Positions 54,789 through 64,000 of a stretch of DNA of 64,000 nt are shown here, one piece after another; the first letter of the stretch is position 1; the number at the start of each line of letters is the position of its first letter. The position numbers and the translations under genes are program-made. The notes beneath the pieces are model-generated. The model ran no database searches. It was not told the DNA's origin and was given only the letters and a program-made list of their open reading frames with translations. The DNA comes from Seminavis robusta (taxonomy: Eukaryota > Bacillariophyta > Bacillariophyceae > Naviculales > Naviculaceae), in the NCBI GenBank assembly GCA_903772945.1, contig CAICTM010000377.1, positions 1-64,000 on the forward strand. The letters run 5' to 3'.

Positions 54789-55451
54789 TTGGCAAACGTC
54801 GTCGAGTCATTGAAAGGCTACATTCCACTACAGCAGAGCTACTACATCACCATGTTGTTCAGTGCCAGTCATGTATTTAAAGAGTGGCTAGATGTTAATG
54901 ATCGCTACCCTTACAACGAGATGAGGAAAACCAGGCAGACATATGTATGCAAGCATGTTTTGCTAGAGGATCAAACAGACAGGGAAGATCCTAATACTCA
55001 GTACTATCTTGTGAAAACTAGATACCTGTCCAGTGGCATCCTGGAGCAACTCATCATGGAAGGGAATGCGCTGCCAATGACTCCTGATCAGACTTGGCTC
55101 TTGGAACAGATGTTTGTGTGGGGTATCAGGCACAGCAATGAATGGTACAGTGAAGTTCTTGCTGAGCTTGCATGGGAAGTGTATGAGCATGAGCCTGTCA
55201 CAAGGAAAGAGATGTGCAGAGAGGCAATCAAACCACTTATGAGAGGTGCCCTTCACCAGCAAGGTATTGGTGGTGACCATATTGAAGTCAAGTCATTGTT
55301 ACTTACAGAGTGGGAAGAGTGGTTTGACAGAGAGTGTTGGGGCCAGCACAAGAACAACCTGAGTGGCATGGCAATCAGTAGTGAGCAGTACATTTCCCAC
55401 AGGGCTGCATTCACTCTTCATCATGGTGGCTATTCTTACCCAATGTATTGA
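54789..55451 (+). CDS. Unrecognised ORF next to a DDE transposon
   Basis: Open frame of 220 residues starting at a TTG; the first ATG is 54852, or an upstream exon is missing. It is helical and acidic, Trp-rich (TWLLEQMFVWGIRHSNEWYS, LAWEVYEHEPVTRKEMCREA, LTEWEEWFDRECWGQ), with no Cys clusters or known catalytic motif. The absence of interruptions suggests recent selection, unlike the neighbouring remnants. It converges with the DDE transposase remnant and could be a second gene of that element or an unrelated captured gene. Function is unknown. Confidence 0.4.
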   Translation: MANVVESLKGYIPLQQSYYITMLFSASHVFKEWLDVNDRYPYNEMRKTRQTYVCKHVLLEDQTDREDPNTQYYLVKTRYLSSGILEQLIMEGNALPMTPDQTWLLEQMFVWGIRHSNEWYSEVLAELAWEVYEHEPVTRKEMCREAIKPLMRGALHQQGIGGDHIEVKSLLLTEWEEWFDRECWGQHKNNLSGMAISSEQYISHRAAFTLHHGGYSYPMY

Positions 55452-55538
55452 ATATGTTCCAGCTCTTGAGAAGAAAGGAAGCAACAGCTGTAAGACTTGT
55501 TGTTGTTTGTAATCCAGTTGGTGTCACAGTAACAATAG

Positions 55539-58500
55539 TCAAAACTTACAAGAAACTGACTCATACCAATCAGCCACAGTAGATGCCTGCCATGGGTGGA
55601 TTTCTTTGGTGCAGTTGATGCCAAAACCATTTCCATGGCAGTCAGCTCTTTCTCTGCATCTTCCACAATAGTCTCTTGTACATGTAGCAGCAACTCCTTC
55701 ATCACAAACAACATGGTTGCTCCTCTTGAAACCACATGTCTTGCAATATTTCCTGCTCCTGAATCGCCGCCTTGTAGGTCTGGGTGGCTCTGTAGTTGCA
55801 ACTTGTGTCATGAGAAGTGGAAAGGCAGTGGCAGTAGTCAGGTTCCCAGCTCTTCCAGCAGCAACAGCTCCAACAGTAACATCTGCATTGAGGACAGTTG
55901 GATTTCCCAACGGAGTTTCTCCATTACCAACATAAGCGGCAGGGGCTGTGTTGTGTATAATGGGAGCTGCTGTCGCAGGAATGCTTTGCCGGTTGTTTCG
56001 AAGCTGCCCATCGAGTCGGTTTCGGTCGTTGTCGTCAGTCGGCAAAACACCTTGTAAACTCCTCAGCTGCTGTAATTTGTCATAATGCTGCTGTAATAGC
56101 AACCGACTCTTGTACCTGATCTGTATGACCTCTGATTGGTCGCCCTCAGTGCTCCAGAGCTTGAATCTCCTAGACACTTCCCCATTCCATTCTCGTTCGA
56201 AGGATTTGAAACTGGTAGGTCCATTTGTGGTGTGCCGATTGAACCGACTTACCCAATCGTCAAACACACTGGCTTCCTCTCTGTCGACAGCAGTGGCAGG
56301 TGTTGAACTGTCTTGGGATCGAAAGGGGATCCACTCACAATTGTTGGTGAGGCGACGAAAGGCTTCAAGGGTAGATTCTGAGGAGCTATCCAAAGGAAGA
56401 AGACGATTCAGCTCTTGTTGAATGAGCAATCGATTAGCTCGATCATTGGCTTCAGCTCTTTCGCTTGCTTCGTTGAGTGCAGCGTTTTGGCGAGTGCGAT
56501 TGGTATTGGCCGTAGTTGCTGCCAAGTACTCTTCTTCAGTGCCAAAGGCTTCAATATCAAGGTCGTCCCCTAATTCTCTTCCGATGGTTCGCTCAATTTC
56601 AAGCTGGGACGCTGGAACTTAGTCGTTGTCATCGGCATTGGCGATATCGTCCTCCTCATTATTTTCACCTGAATCGTAGCCATCAGTAGTGCCATCAGTA
56701 GGATTGGACACTTCTGTAGTCTCTAGCATCGATTGATAAGAGAATCCCATGAATTCCGGGTATTCCTCTTGTTGCTTCTTTGGTGCTGCCAAGTCATAGG
56801 GTAGATCGGTGAAGCCCACCTTCTCTGCATACGCATTAAGCAGCAAAAGCTTCTCTGTGTTGACTATTCCATAATCCTTTCCACCCAGCCGGATCACTGT
56901 CTTCCTGTCATTCCGTTCTTCAAAAAAGCAGCACATAATCCTTTCGCCCCGGTGCAAACCTAGTCAACAATTGAGATGAGCCGGTGAGGTTTCAGTGGTG
57001 AAATACGCGACCTTACAATATGCACCAACTTGAAGTTACCAATATATGTGGCCACCAACAAGTCGCCAAATCAAGATTGTCTCTTTCGTTGGTGTTTGTA
57101 CCCCGGGCCACATAAGTAACATCATTGGCTGGATTGCGACGGAAGATCTCGACCAGATGGCTGGGTGGATCACTCAAACAACGATTATCCACATGGATCA
57201 TTTGTTTCCGTACAATATCAGTAAGTTTCCACTGTTTCATGAACAGCTTTGGACGTGGTGAGTTATCATCGGCTTGCCGGGTAGACAAGATCCTGTAAGT
57301 CTCTGCATCTTTGGTTTGGATGTAGTTAATGACTGCCTCCACATTGCTTCGAAGCTGAGCTGGTGGAGGGATGATGGACTTAGCTTCCTTCAAAACCTCC
57401 TTCACGGTTGGTTCTCTCTCCAACTTGTCTTGAAGCTTCTCTTGTGCTCTTAGATATTCCTGGGGCAGGATTACAAACAAAGCACGCGACATCAAACCAC
57501 GGAAGATACCAGCTTGAACAGAAGAGGAATCCACCATTAAATCATTCCTTCTCTTCAACCAATGAAAGGGATCCAATAGGATCATGACGTTTGGGAATAT
57601 CTGCTTCAGGATGTTCTTCACATTGCAACAGTTGTCCACATAGACCACCTTGACGCTGTTTTGGGCTGGACCGATTGGATTTCCTTGAGCCGCATGGGAA
57701 TTTCTATTCAGTCGATCCCTCATCCTTATTAGATCCTCCTTGATCTCGCTGAAGGACTCGGATTGCTTCAGAGCTTTCCAGAAAACTGTTAGACCATCCT
57801 CATTTTGAATGGTGATGATGCACTGGAATGGTTGGAAGCTGCATCCTTGCTTGGTCCACACTCTTATCTTTTGGCCAACTTGTAATTGAAATCAATCTTC
57901 AGAAGGGTGGCTGTTAAACCTCGCATCTTCTCCTCCTGAAAGGAGCGTCGGTGTTGGAAGACGCTGGAAACAAGACTGTCAATTCGATACTTGGATAAAA
58001 CTCGGCCATTGTACCCCAACTTGTCACCGAATTCTGAAAATGCCACGAGCTCTTCCCCTCCATCATCAGTGGCTGCCGTGGCTGGAACTTGTTGAGGTGT
58101 TCCATGTTCTCTCTCGTAATCAACCAAAGCATCAACCGACTGATTATAGCCTTCAATTGCGCGGTCAACATCCAAGTTCCTGGAGGACACAACTTCTTTA
58201 AGCTGGTCATAATGAGCGCGAACAATTATCTGCCAGTTCCGCATCGGCTTCAGTGTGGGGTAATCCCTGTAATTGGCTCCCAGTAATTCAAAACAGGTTT
58301 CAATCCCATGAGCCAACAATTTACGGATTTTGGTGGAACCAAGGCCTTTCAAGAAATTCCGACTTCCATGGTGGTTGTGGTTGTCCTTGGTTGACAGCAT
58401 CGACTTAAAAGACCAATCTGCAGAAGCCCTATTCTTTGCCGAATCATATCTGGATCTGGCGGTACGAACGTCAGCCTTGGCCTTATTGTTGTTGTTGATT

Positions 58501-59398
58501 AGACGTTGGTGGGCAGTGCAATTAATTGTGGGATTGTCTTCTGCTTTTTCTTTGGACGGATCTTGTCAAGTCCTATTGCTGTAAGATAAAGCTGGTGGTC
58601 TTCATAATATGCCATGTACGCCATTCGAACAAGCTTTTTGGCAATTGCCGCGGTGGCCTCTTTGTAAGAGCTCTCGACAACCAAGCTGTGTAGGTTTTCA
58701 TCCACCGCGAATCCATGACCAAGATAGAATGTAAAGTATCCATAGTACAAAGAAGAATCCAGCTGCATAGATCCCTTGTTGTAGCCAGCAAATCGTCTTC
58801 CACACCTAGTACAAAGGTAGAGCATTGTGTCCAGGTAGCGGATTCGCGAGACACCAAATAAGACTTTTGGACAGTTCACCCATCTGGATTTCTTCAAGTC
58901 CACAGCATTGCGCTTCTTGCAGTGTGGACAGCAAGGTACATGGTGCGGCACAAGTATATGAGGAACCCATGCAGCGACAGCCTTCACGTAGAAATGCTCC
59001 GCGGTGCTTTTTCTTCCACGCTGGTCCAACAGCATGCTGTCAAACCTGCCGCCCTTGGTTGGAGTGATATTCCTCCAGTCTCTTGGTGGTTTGAAGAATC
59101 CCTTGTTGTCATTGTCAATGGCTGTCCTTGTCTTCAACACAAACTGCCATTGAGGCTCAGACAGTTGCTTTGGCTTGCGGCGAGTTGTCATGGTCGCCGT
59201 GGAGTAATGGAATGTGACTTCTTTGTTGTCATTGGAGTGGATTCGAATTTTCAAAGAGAGGGTAGGGTTAAGGACCGAAATTTCAAGCTCTAAGTACGAA
59301 TATTTGGGAGAGGCAGGAACGGTGTGGTATAAAGTGTAGAGTTTAAGCTTAGAAAGAGACACCAAAGAACGTGGAAGATATAGAGGTGGGACATGCAA
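55539..59398 (-). pseudogene. DDE transposase gene with Cys-rich domains, broken
   Basis: Remnant of one large DNA-transposon gene read from right to left. At the start is a Cys-rich domain (CCPHCKKRNAVDLKKSRWVN, then YLCTRCGRRFAGYN) resembling DUF6729-type zinc modules. A helical region with GHGFAVDENLHSLVVESSYK follows. The catalytic core comes next: first Asp in LLKIDFNYKLAK, second in VVYVDNCCNVKNILKQIFPN with LLDPFHWLKRR, and a candidate Glu in RGTNTNERDNLDL. After an acidic linker the end carries a second Cys/His cluster (YCKTCGFKRSNHVVCDEG, then CGRCRERADCHGNGFGINC). The coding sequence lies in at least four consecutive frames with three or more breaks, so this copy is dead. Family within the DDE transposons is not settled; no terminal repeats were found. 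Confidence 0.7.
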
Positions 59399-59721
59399 AT
59401 GCTACACGTGGAAGCAGATAAGGGTAGAGGAGAAAACGATCGACTAAAAGGACGCTCACCCTCCCCCCCCTCTTCTTTTTTCCTCCTGGAAGGAACCAAG
59501 ACGGATCAAGACCATCCATTCTCACTCCCTTCGAACCGGTTCCATCACCCAAGCACCCAAGGACAGCTGTAGTCGCCGAGCTCCGTCCTCATCCGCTGCT
59601 TCCTTGCGCCATCCTACTCCAACAACAGTGTTGCCCCGATTGCAAGCGTCGCCTCCATTTGATTTAGTTGCCGGAGACTAGGAGCTAGCGATATATCATA
59701 GTACAGTACAGTAGCATCACG
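59399..59721. promoter_or_regulatory. Upstream region of LRR3
   Basis: The 323 bp between the transposase remnant and LRR3. It contains a pyrimidine tract (CTCCCCCCCCTCTTC, near 59461) and TAGTACAGTACAGTAG just before the LRR3 ATG. No gene was recognised. Confidence 0.35.
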
Positions 59722-62115
59722 ATGGACAAGCCCGAAACAATAGAGGAGCAAGCTGTCACCGTTGACGAGGAAAGTGTCGCGCAAGTCAATGGAGCAGGTA
59801 CAAGTGCTGCCACACAACGAGCATTGCTGGCTTATGCGGAAGAAGAGGCCAAAATTTCTGCACTGAAAAATGCGGTTCCAAAGCAAGGAGGAGCCTCACC
59901 AGAGCTAGATGAAGACCCAATGGATATAAGCAACATCATGGCCCTACCAGAGTCAACCACTGATTCGGGGCTTCGTCGAGGAGCCAATCTACATGTCACT
60001 GTACCTGGAGCATACCTGGCTGGGAGCTCGAGACACCCTCCTCGTCGTACCAGTTCTATTGATTATGGCCTTTTGCGTGCTGGTAGTAGTAGTAATTGTG
60101 GTTTCACTCTTGATGATGGGGCTGGAAGCGGTGCCGCGGTCCCTGCCCCAACTACTGCCGAAGCTACTGCTACCGGTAACGGCAACGAGCAGTTGGCGCA
60201 GGCCAATGCAATCGACGATGATGCAGATAAGGCCAGCTTATCTCAACAAGCCAGACCCGTTGATCTGGATAAAATGCTACGACGGGAGAAGAAAATGAAG
60301 AAACAGAAGCATTGCTTCATTGCCACTGCCATCTTCTTGTTGGTTTTGGTTGCTGCTACTGTGCTCGGATCTGTGATTGGTTCACAAAAGCGAAATGAAC
60401 AAGAGGTGGTCATCCTGCTCTCCACAGAGACTCCTTCTGTGTATGTATCCGTGGAACCCTCAGAAGTACCATCTTTTGCTCCTACAGCTGCTCTGGATTT
60501 GCTCTTGACAGATTTGCCAGACTACACTCTAAAGAGTCTTGAAGAATTTGGCACTCCCCAGTGGAAAGCATGGGAATGGCTCTCCCTCCATCAAAACATT
60601 ACGAACCTACCAGAGTGGAGAAAGAAACAGCTCTTTGCCCTGGCCACCTTTTTCTTTTCCTTTGAGGGGGAGAATTGGCGTGTCTACATTAAAGAGAGAT
60701 GGATGATTGACTCAAGAGATGAGTGTTTGTGGTTTTCCAGCGGGGAAGGCCTGTTCCATGCTGAAGACACTTCCCAAGAGTTTGCGCCTGTTCCTGAACG
60801 TTTCAGAGCAAAGGGGCTGCCTTGCAATGACCGCGGACAGTTCACATCATTGTTTCTGATGAATTTGGAGCTTTCTGGTCTCAAACCAACCATCCCACCG
60901 GAGATTGCTCTGTTGACATCGCTATCCGTATTGGACCTTTCTAACAATGGAATCCAAACGTCTCTTGATGATCTGATTCCCCCAGAACTCGCTCTCTTGA
61001 CAGATCTGAGAAGATTCTGGCTGTCTCGGAATGCCCTTACGGGCTTGCTGCCAACTGAGATTGGCTTGTTGACCAGATTGAAAACTCTGAACTTGCAGGC
61101 AAACAAGCTTGAAGGCTCCATACCACACAAAATACTTTTGCCCAGTTTGACTGTTCTCTTTCTATCTGAAAACATGTTCACTGGTTTGGTTCCAACAGAA
61201 CTTGGGTTGTTGACCCAATTGACCGAACTATATCTTTCTGGAAATCTATTGTCAGGATCCTTCCCAACTGAGTTTGGTTCTGCGACAAGTCTACAAATTC
61301 TGAACGTACAAGACAACTTACTTGGCGGTCCAATACCAAGTGAGCTGGGGCTTCTTACAGGGCTAGACAACCTATGGACATCTTCCAACTCTTTCACTGG
61401 AAGCTTGCCCAGTGACCTTGGGATGTTGACAATGCTGCGTTTCGCACGGGTCGACCATAACCAGCTTTCTGGCCCATTCCCAACTGAACTTGGGCTGTTG
61501 ACCAGACTGAGAACTTTTGGGGCAAATGACAACCACTTTTCTGGTTCTTTACCAACGGAGCTTTGGAAGTTGACAAGTTTGGCTGTGGCCAATCTACATG
61601 GTAACTCCCTACAAGGTTCTTTGTCCAGTGAGCTTGGTTCCCTCTCTCTCCTGAGGTTTCTCAGCCTCGAGAACAATGGCTTTTCCGGTTATCTTCCAAA
61701 TGAAGTGGAACTTCTGGCCAACCTTACAAGTTTGAGCATTGGACACAACCAGTTTTCTGGTGCCCTGCCGTCAGAATTGGGAGTACTCCGGTTGCTGACA
61801 AATCTTGAACTAGGAAGCAACAACCTCTCTAGCAGCCTCCCTTCAGAACTTGGCAACCTTATGGCACTGCTAGAGTTGGACTTGACCAGTTTGCCAGGGC
61901 TGACGGGACCTCTTCCATCCGAGTTGTCCCTCCTGACTAACTTAGGGTATCTGAACCTTGCTGGAAGCCCAAGCCTGTCTGGAATTGTTCCTGAAAAACT
62001 GTGTGAGCTCTCCCAAGACACGTGTTTGTATGGTCCCAGTTTCCATGAGAAGAATTGTTCTCTCACTTTTGATTGTAGCGGCACGCTATGTGGCTGTGAT
62101 TGCCCATGTTCTTGA
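59722..62115 (+). CDS. LRR transmembrane protein 3
   Basis: Single exon, 797 residues. The cytosolic N-terminus of about 195 residues carries a shortened family motif (VTVPGAYLAGSSRHPP) followed by YGLLRAGS. A membrane helix lies at about 200-220 (IATAIFLLVLVAATVLGSVI). Then come the cap (KQLFALATFFFSFEGENW, DECLW), about sixteen LRRs of the L.G.LPSELGLLT type (about 376-760) and a Cys-rich C-terminus (LCELSQDTCLYG, CDCPCS). No kinase is present. It has more and more regular repeats than LRR1 or LRR2, with recurring TELGLLT at protein and DNA level, suggesting internal unit duplication. It is a likely surface receptor-like or adhesion protein. The 330-residue antisense frame is a shadow of the repeats. 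Confidence 0.85.
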   Translation: MDKPETIEEQAVTVDEESVAQVNGAGTSAATQRALLAYAEEEAKISALKNAVPKQGGASPELDEDPMDISNIMALPESTTDSGLRRGANLHVTVPGAYLAGSSRHPPRRTSSIDYGLLRAGSSSNCGFTLDDGAGSGAAVPAPTTAEATATGNGNEQLAQANAIDDDADKASLSQQARPVDLDKMLRREKKMKKQKHCFIATAIFLLVLVAATVLGSVIGSQKRNEQEVVILLSTETPSVYVSVEPSEVPSFAPTAALDLLLTDLPDYTLKSLEEFGTPQWKAWEWLSLHQNITNLPEWRKKQLFALATFFFSFEGENWRVYIKERWMIDSRDECLWFSSGEGLFHAEDTSQEFAPVPERFRAKGLPCNDRGQFTSLFLMNLELSGLKPTIPPEIALLTSLSVLDLSNNGIQTSLDDLIPPELALLTDLRRFWLSRNALTGLLPTEIGLLTRLKTLNLQANKLEGSIPHKILLPSLTVLFLSENMFTGLVPTELGLLTQLTELYLSGNLLSGSFPTEFGSATSLQILNVQDNLLGGPIPSELGLLTGLDNLWTSSNSFTGSLPSDLGMLTMLRFARVDHNQLSGPFPTELGLLTRLRTFGANDNHFSGSLPTELWKLTSLAVANLHGNSLQGSLSSELGSLSLLRFLSLENNGFSGYLPNEVELLANLTSLSIGHNQFSGALPSELGVLRLLTNLELGSNNLSSSLPSELGNLMALLELDLTSLPGLTGPLPSELSLLTNLGYLNLAGSPSLSGIVPEKLCELSQDTCLYGPSFHEKNCSLTFDCSGTLCGCDCPCS

Positions 62116-62375
62116 TAATCTTGGCAAAAGTCCAGTGTTTTTGAATGCTTAGAACTAGCTAGAGACTTGACTAGCTACCAGGTACATGTACCGATGCGAG
62201 GGGATGCCGTGGGCACAGCATTTTAAAATTTTATTATTGTTACGACCTCTACTCATCGCCGACGCTTTTCGACGCGATCTTTCTGCTACTTTCTTGCTTC
62301 CCACCGACCATGAGGAAGCTGCCGCCGGTGGTCGTCTTTCGTTGGTTTGTCCTATCTGCATCCTGCCTTGCCACC
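62116..62375. other. Short intergenic region / 5' leader of FrnE-like gene
   Basis: The 260 bp between the LRR3 stop and the FrnE-like ATG. In the FrnE frame a stop precedes 62376, so the ATG there is the first possible start. A different open frame crosses the area but shows no family motif. Confidence 0.4.
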
Positions 62376-63190
62376 ATGGCTTCTGCGAAGGCTATCCAAG
62401 TTACTATTTACAGTGATATTGCGTGACCCTGGTGAGATGGTGCCAAGCTAGTTGTGTGGCTCGCCTTGAGTTGTTTTTGCTGTCTCTCATGATTCTTATT
62501 GGCTTCGCTTGCCGTCGTTACTGCTCTGTATGTATGTGTTCGTTTGAATGAATGGATGAATGATGCAGGTGTTATGTCGACCAGAGACGCATGGCGATTG
62601 CCGTGGACGACTATAAAACGGCCCCCAAGGCGCTTCCCATTTCCATTGAATGGAAGCCCTTTATGATTGACCCCGGAACGAAAAAAGAAGGCGAAGAGTA
62701 CTTGGCGTACAATCGACGACGTTGGGGTGGCGATGGATGGACCCATAGTATGAAACGGGAGGGACGTAAGATTGGCGCCAATTTTGACAATTGGAAGTGG
62801 TGGCCCAATACGTCAAAGGCACATCAGCTAGTGAGCTACTTTGCACAGAGGGGAGGCGACACGAGTCGCTCCAATCAAGCTCTCTTTGAGGCACTGTACG
62901 AAGAAGGCAAAAATTTGTCTTTGGTGGATACGTTGGTAGAAATTGCCGTGGAAAAGCTGGGCCTGCCTCCTTCGGAACGAGAAGATTTGAGAGCCTTTTT
63001 GGCGGACGACAAGGCTGCGGTGGAAGTGAAACAAGAGATTGATCAAGGTCGACGAAAGTATCGAATCTCGGGTGTTCCCTACTTTGTCATTGGAAAGAAG
63101 AACCGTGGCAAAGGAGAGAAACCCTATGGCTTTTCGGGAGCGCAACCACCGGAAACATTCCTTGAAATTTTCCAAGAACTCGAAGAGTAG
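62376..63190 (+). CDS. DsbA/FrnE-like thiol oxidoreductase, probable selenoprotein (UPWC)
   Basis: FrnE-type DsbA-fold proteins are dithiol oxidoreductases. Exons are 62376-62431 and 62569-63190 with a 137-nt GTGAGA..CAG intron splitting the Trp codon; 225 residues. The N-terminus reads MASAKAIQVTIYSDIA, the usual thioredoxin strand before the active site. Then TGA (62424-62426), CCC, TGG, TGT, TAT, GTC follow, where relatives have CPWCY. TGA therefore falls exactly on the first catalytic Cys, as expected for selenocysteine. The remainder is intact and typical: YLAYNRRRWGGDGWTHSMKR, the cis-Pro loop ISGVPYFVIGKK, and the FrnE end YGFSGAQPPETFLEIFQELE. Without Sec insertion only a 16-residue peptide would form. 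No organelle signal is evident; cytosol is likely. The alternative is a TGC-to-TGA nonsense mutation in an otherwise perfect gene. Confidence 0.85.
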
Positions 63191-63755
63191 GCAGGAGGGA
63201 TGGTTGAGCATTCGAAAGAGATGAGACATGAGAAGCTACCAGATGGAGAGGTGATGGCTAAGATGGCACAAACGCTTTGAATGACCGTCCAACCAATCGA
63301 TGGTTCCATCGTCTGGAAGAGATATGACGCGATAAGAGTCTGTTGTGCCAGCTTACCCTCCTTCTTGGTGGTTTCAATCGTTCGATTCATTCCGGATGCC
63401 GCTGATTGTCTTCCAATCCAGCAAAGATGCAAATGTTCGTTCCTTCCCATTTGACCTAAGTCAACAAGAGTACTAGTACAACAGAATCTCCTTTACCCTT
63501 ATTAGCGTTAGCCGCTATATCCTGTAGTTTGTGGAAAACATCCTGTCTCTCATACTGTAGCATGTGTAGTCAGAACGTCGAGGACGCCAGTGAGCTGTTT
63601 GATCTCTGGACGACGAAGGAGCGTTATGCCCTCGTATCGGTAGCAAGTGTAGCAGCGAGATTAACACTCTCATGAATCGATCGTCAGCCGAAGAATTGTG
63701 TTCGTATCAATGAGTGAGAGTCGCAATCATGCCGTTTCCTCATGATTGAATTCAT
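63191..63755. other. Convergent intergenic region with presumed 3' UTR
   Basis: The 565 bp between the stops of the FrnE-like gene and the partial minus-strand gene. Apart from the stem-loops described, no gene or repeat was recognised. Confidence 0.4.
63259..63357 (+). promoter_or_regulatory. Long stem-loop in the 3' region, possible SECIS element
   Basis: Begins 69 nt after the FrnE-like stop. TAAG.TGGCACAA (63259-63271) can pair with TTGTGCCA.CTTA (63343-63355) with one mismatch in 13. The enclosed loop has ATGA at 63281-63284 on the 5' side and GA dinucleotides on the 3' side, the size range of a eukaryotic SECIS. The middle helix and the unpaired AA could not be drawn convincingly by hand. 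A second weaker candidate is around 63666-63721. Confidence 0.3.
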
Positions 63756-64000
63756 TCATTCCATTGTCCCATGTTTACAAAACTCCACAATGGGATCAAT
63801 ACCATCGCCCACATTGCACGTGGTGGCCACAAATTTCAGTTTGACATATTCCAATTGATCCAGATCCAATTCGGTTCCTGGTTTCCACCATTTATTGTTG
63901 GTATTGTTTTCATCATTGTCGTCATTATTAGCCGCCGCTTCGGCCATTTGTTGTACCTGCAGTAATTTTTCCAATTCGGTGCGGAGGGATATTTTGATGC
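63756..64000 (-). CDS. 3' end of an unidentified gene (partial)
   Basis: An open frame enters from the right edge and stops at 63756, giving at least 81 residues. It has a helical start (ISLRTELEKLLQVQQMAEAA), an Asn/Asp-rich low-complexity insert, then GTELDLDQLEYVKLKFVATT and a Cys-containing end (VGDGIDPIVEFCKHGTME). The codons run open to the edge without a required start, so this is the C-terminus of a longer protein. Family not recognised. Confidence 0.5.
   Translation of the reverse strand, partial: IKISLRTELEKLLQVQQMAEAAANNDDNDENNTNNKWWKPGTELDLDQLEYVKLKFVATTCNVGDGIDPIVEFCKHGTME

Noticed and set aside
60684-61676. 330-residue minus-strand ORF opposite LRR3
   Set aside because: Periodic antisense of the LRR units (repeated S.G..P), no independent motif.

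Overview
The window looks like nuclear DNA of a diatom, most likely a raphid pennate. The reasons are intron-poor genes with short GT-AG introns (about 45-120 nt), plant/stramenopile-type housekeeping proteins, transmembrane leucine-rich-repeat (LRR) proteins of a kind expanded in diatoms, a single-domain voltage-gated channel of the EukCat kind, an NRT2-type nitrate transporter, and secreted Cys-rich proteins carrying CCPT..CC motifs. Exon joints were worked out by hand from reading frame and splice dinucleotides. No rRNA, tRNA, CRISPR array, retroelement or virus-like element was seen.

Layout. 0-14.9 kb is a host gene block: the 5' part of a trypsin-like protease (-), MON1 (+), a decayed PT-rich gene remnant, a GPI-anchored Cys-rich secreted protein (-), a 3.8 kb gene-poor stretch, a one-domain voltage-gated cation channel (-), an RMND1/DUF155 protein (-) and a PIG-F-like membrane protein (+). 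16.07-20.3 kb is a Merlin/IS1595-like DNA transposon with degenerate inverted ends, a transposase interrupted by one stop, and a divergent spliced accessory ORF. 20.5-33.5 kb holds two LRR transmembrane proteins (+), an NRT2-like transporter (+), a secreted TAP-type alpha/beta hydrolase (-) and an orphan protein (-). 36.8-43.7 kb is one very large gene with two KOW-like motifs, a five-copy AILAQTYHGR-type repeat and, in the -1 frame after an A AAA AAG heptamer, a RING-H2 domain. 44-50.5 kb holds TAN1/THUMPD1 (-), CCR4 deadenylase (+), a 69-residue protein (+) and a Ser-rich protein (-). 51.4-59.4 kb is a transposon graveyard: a Crypton-like tyrosine recombinase (+), an orphan ORF (+) and a DDE transposase with Cys-rich domains (-), the two transposases being broken. 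59.7-64 kb holds a third LRR protein (+), a DsbA/FrnE-like thiol oxidoreductase (+) and the 3' end of an unidentified gene (-).

The most interesting item is the FrnE-like gene at 62376-63190. Its active site, normally CPWC, is encoded TGA-CCC-TGG-TGT, and the 207-codon remainder is intact across a clean intron. This points to a selenoprotein. Second is the KOW/RING gene, whose two halves are joined either by -1 ribosomal frameshifting or by a one-base homopolymer indel. Other items worth following are the accessory ORF in the Merlin-like element, the channel's repeated basic C-terminal motif, and the shared PGAY membrane-proximal motif of the three LRR proteins.
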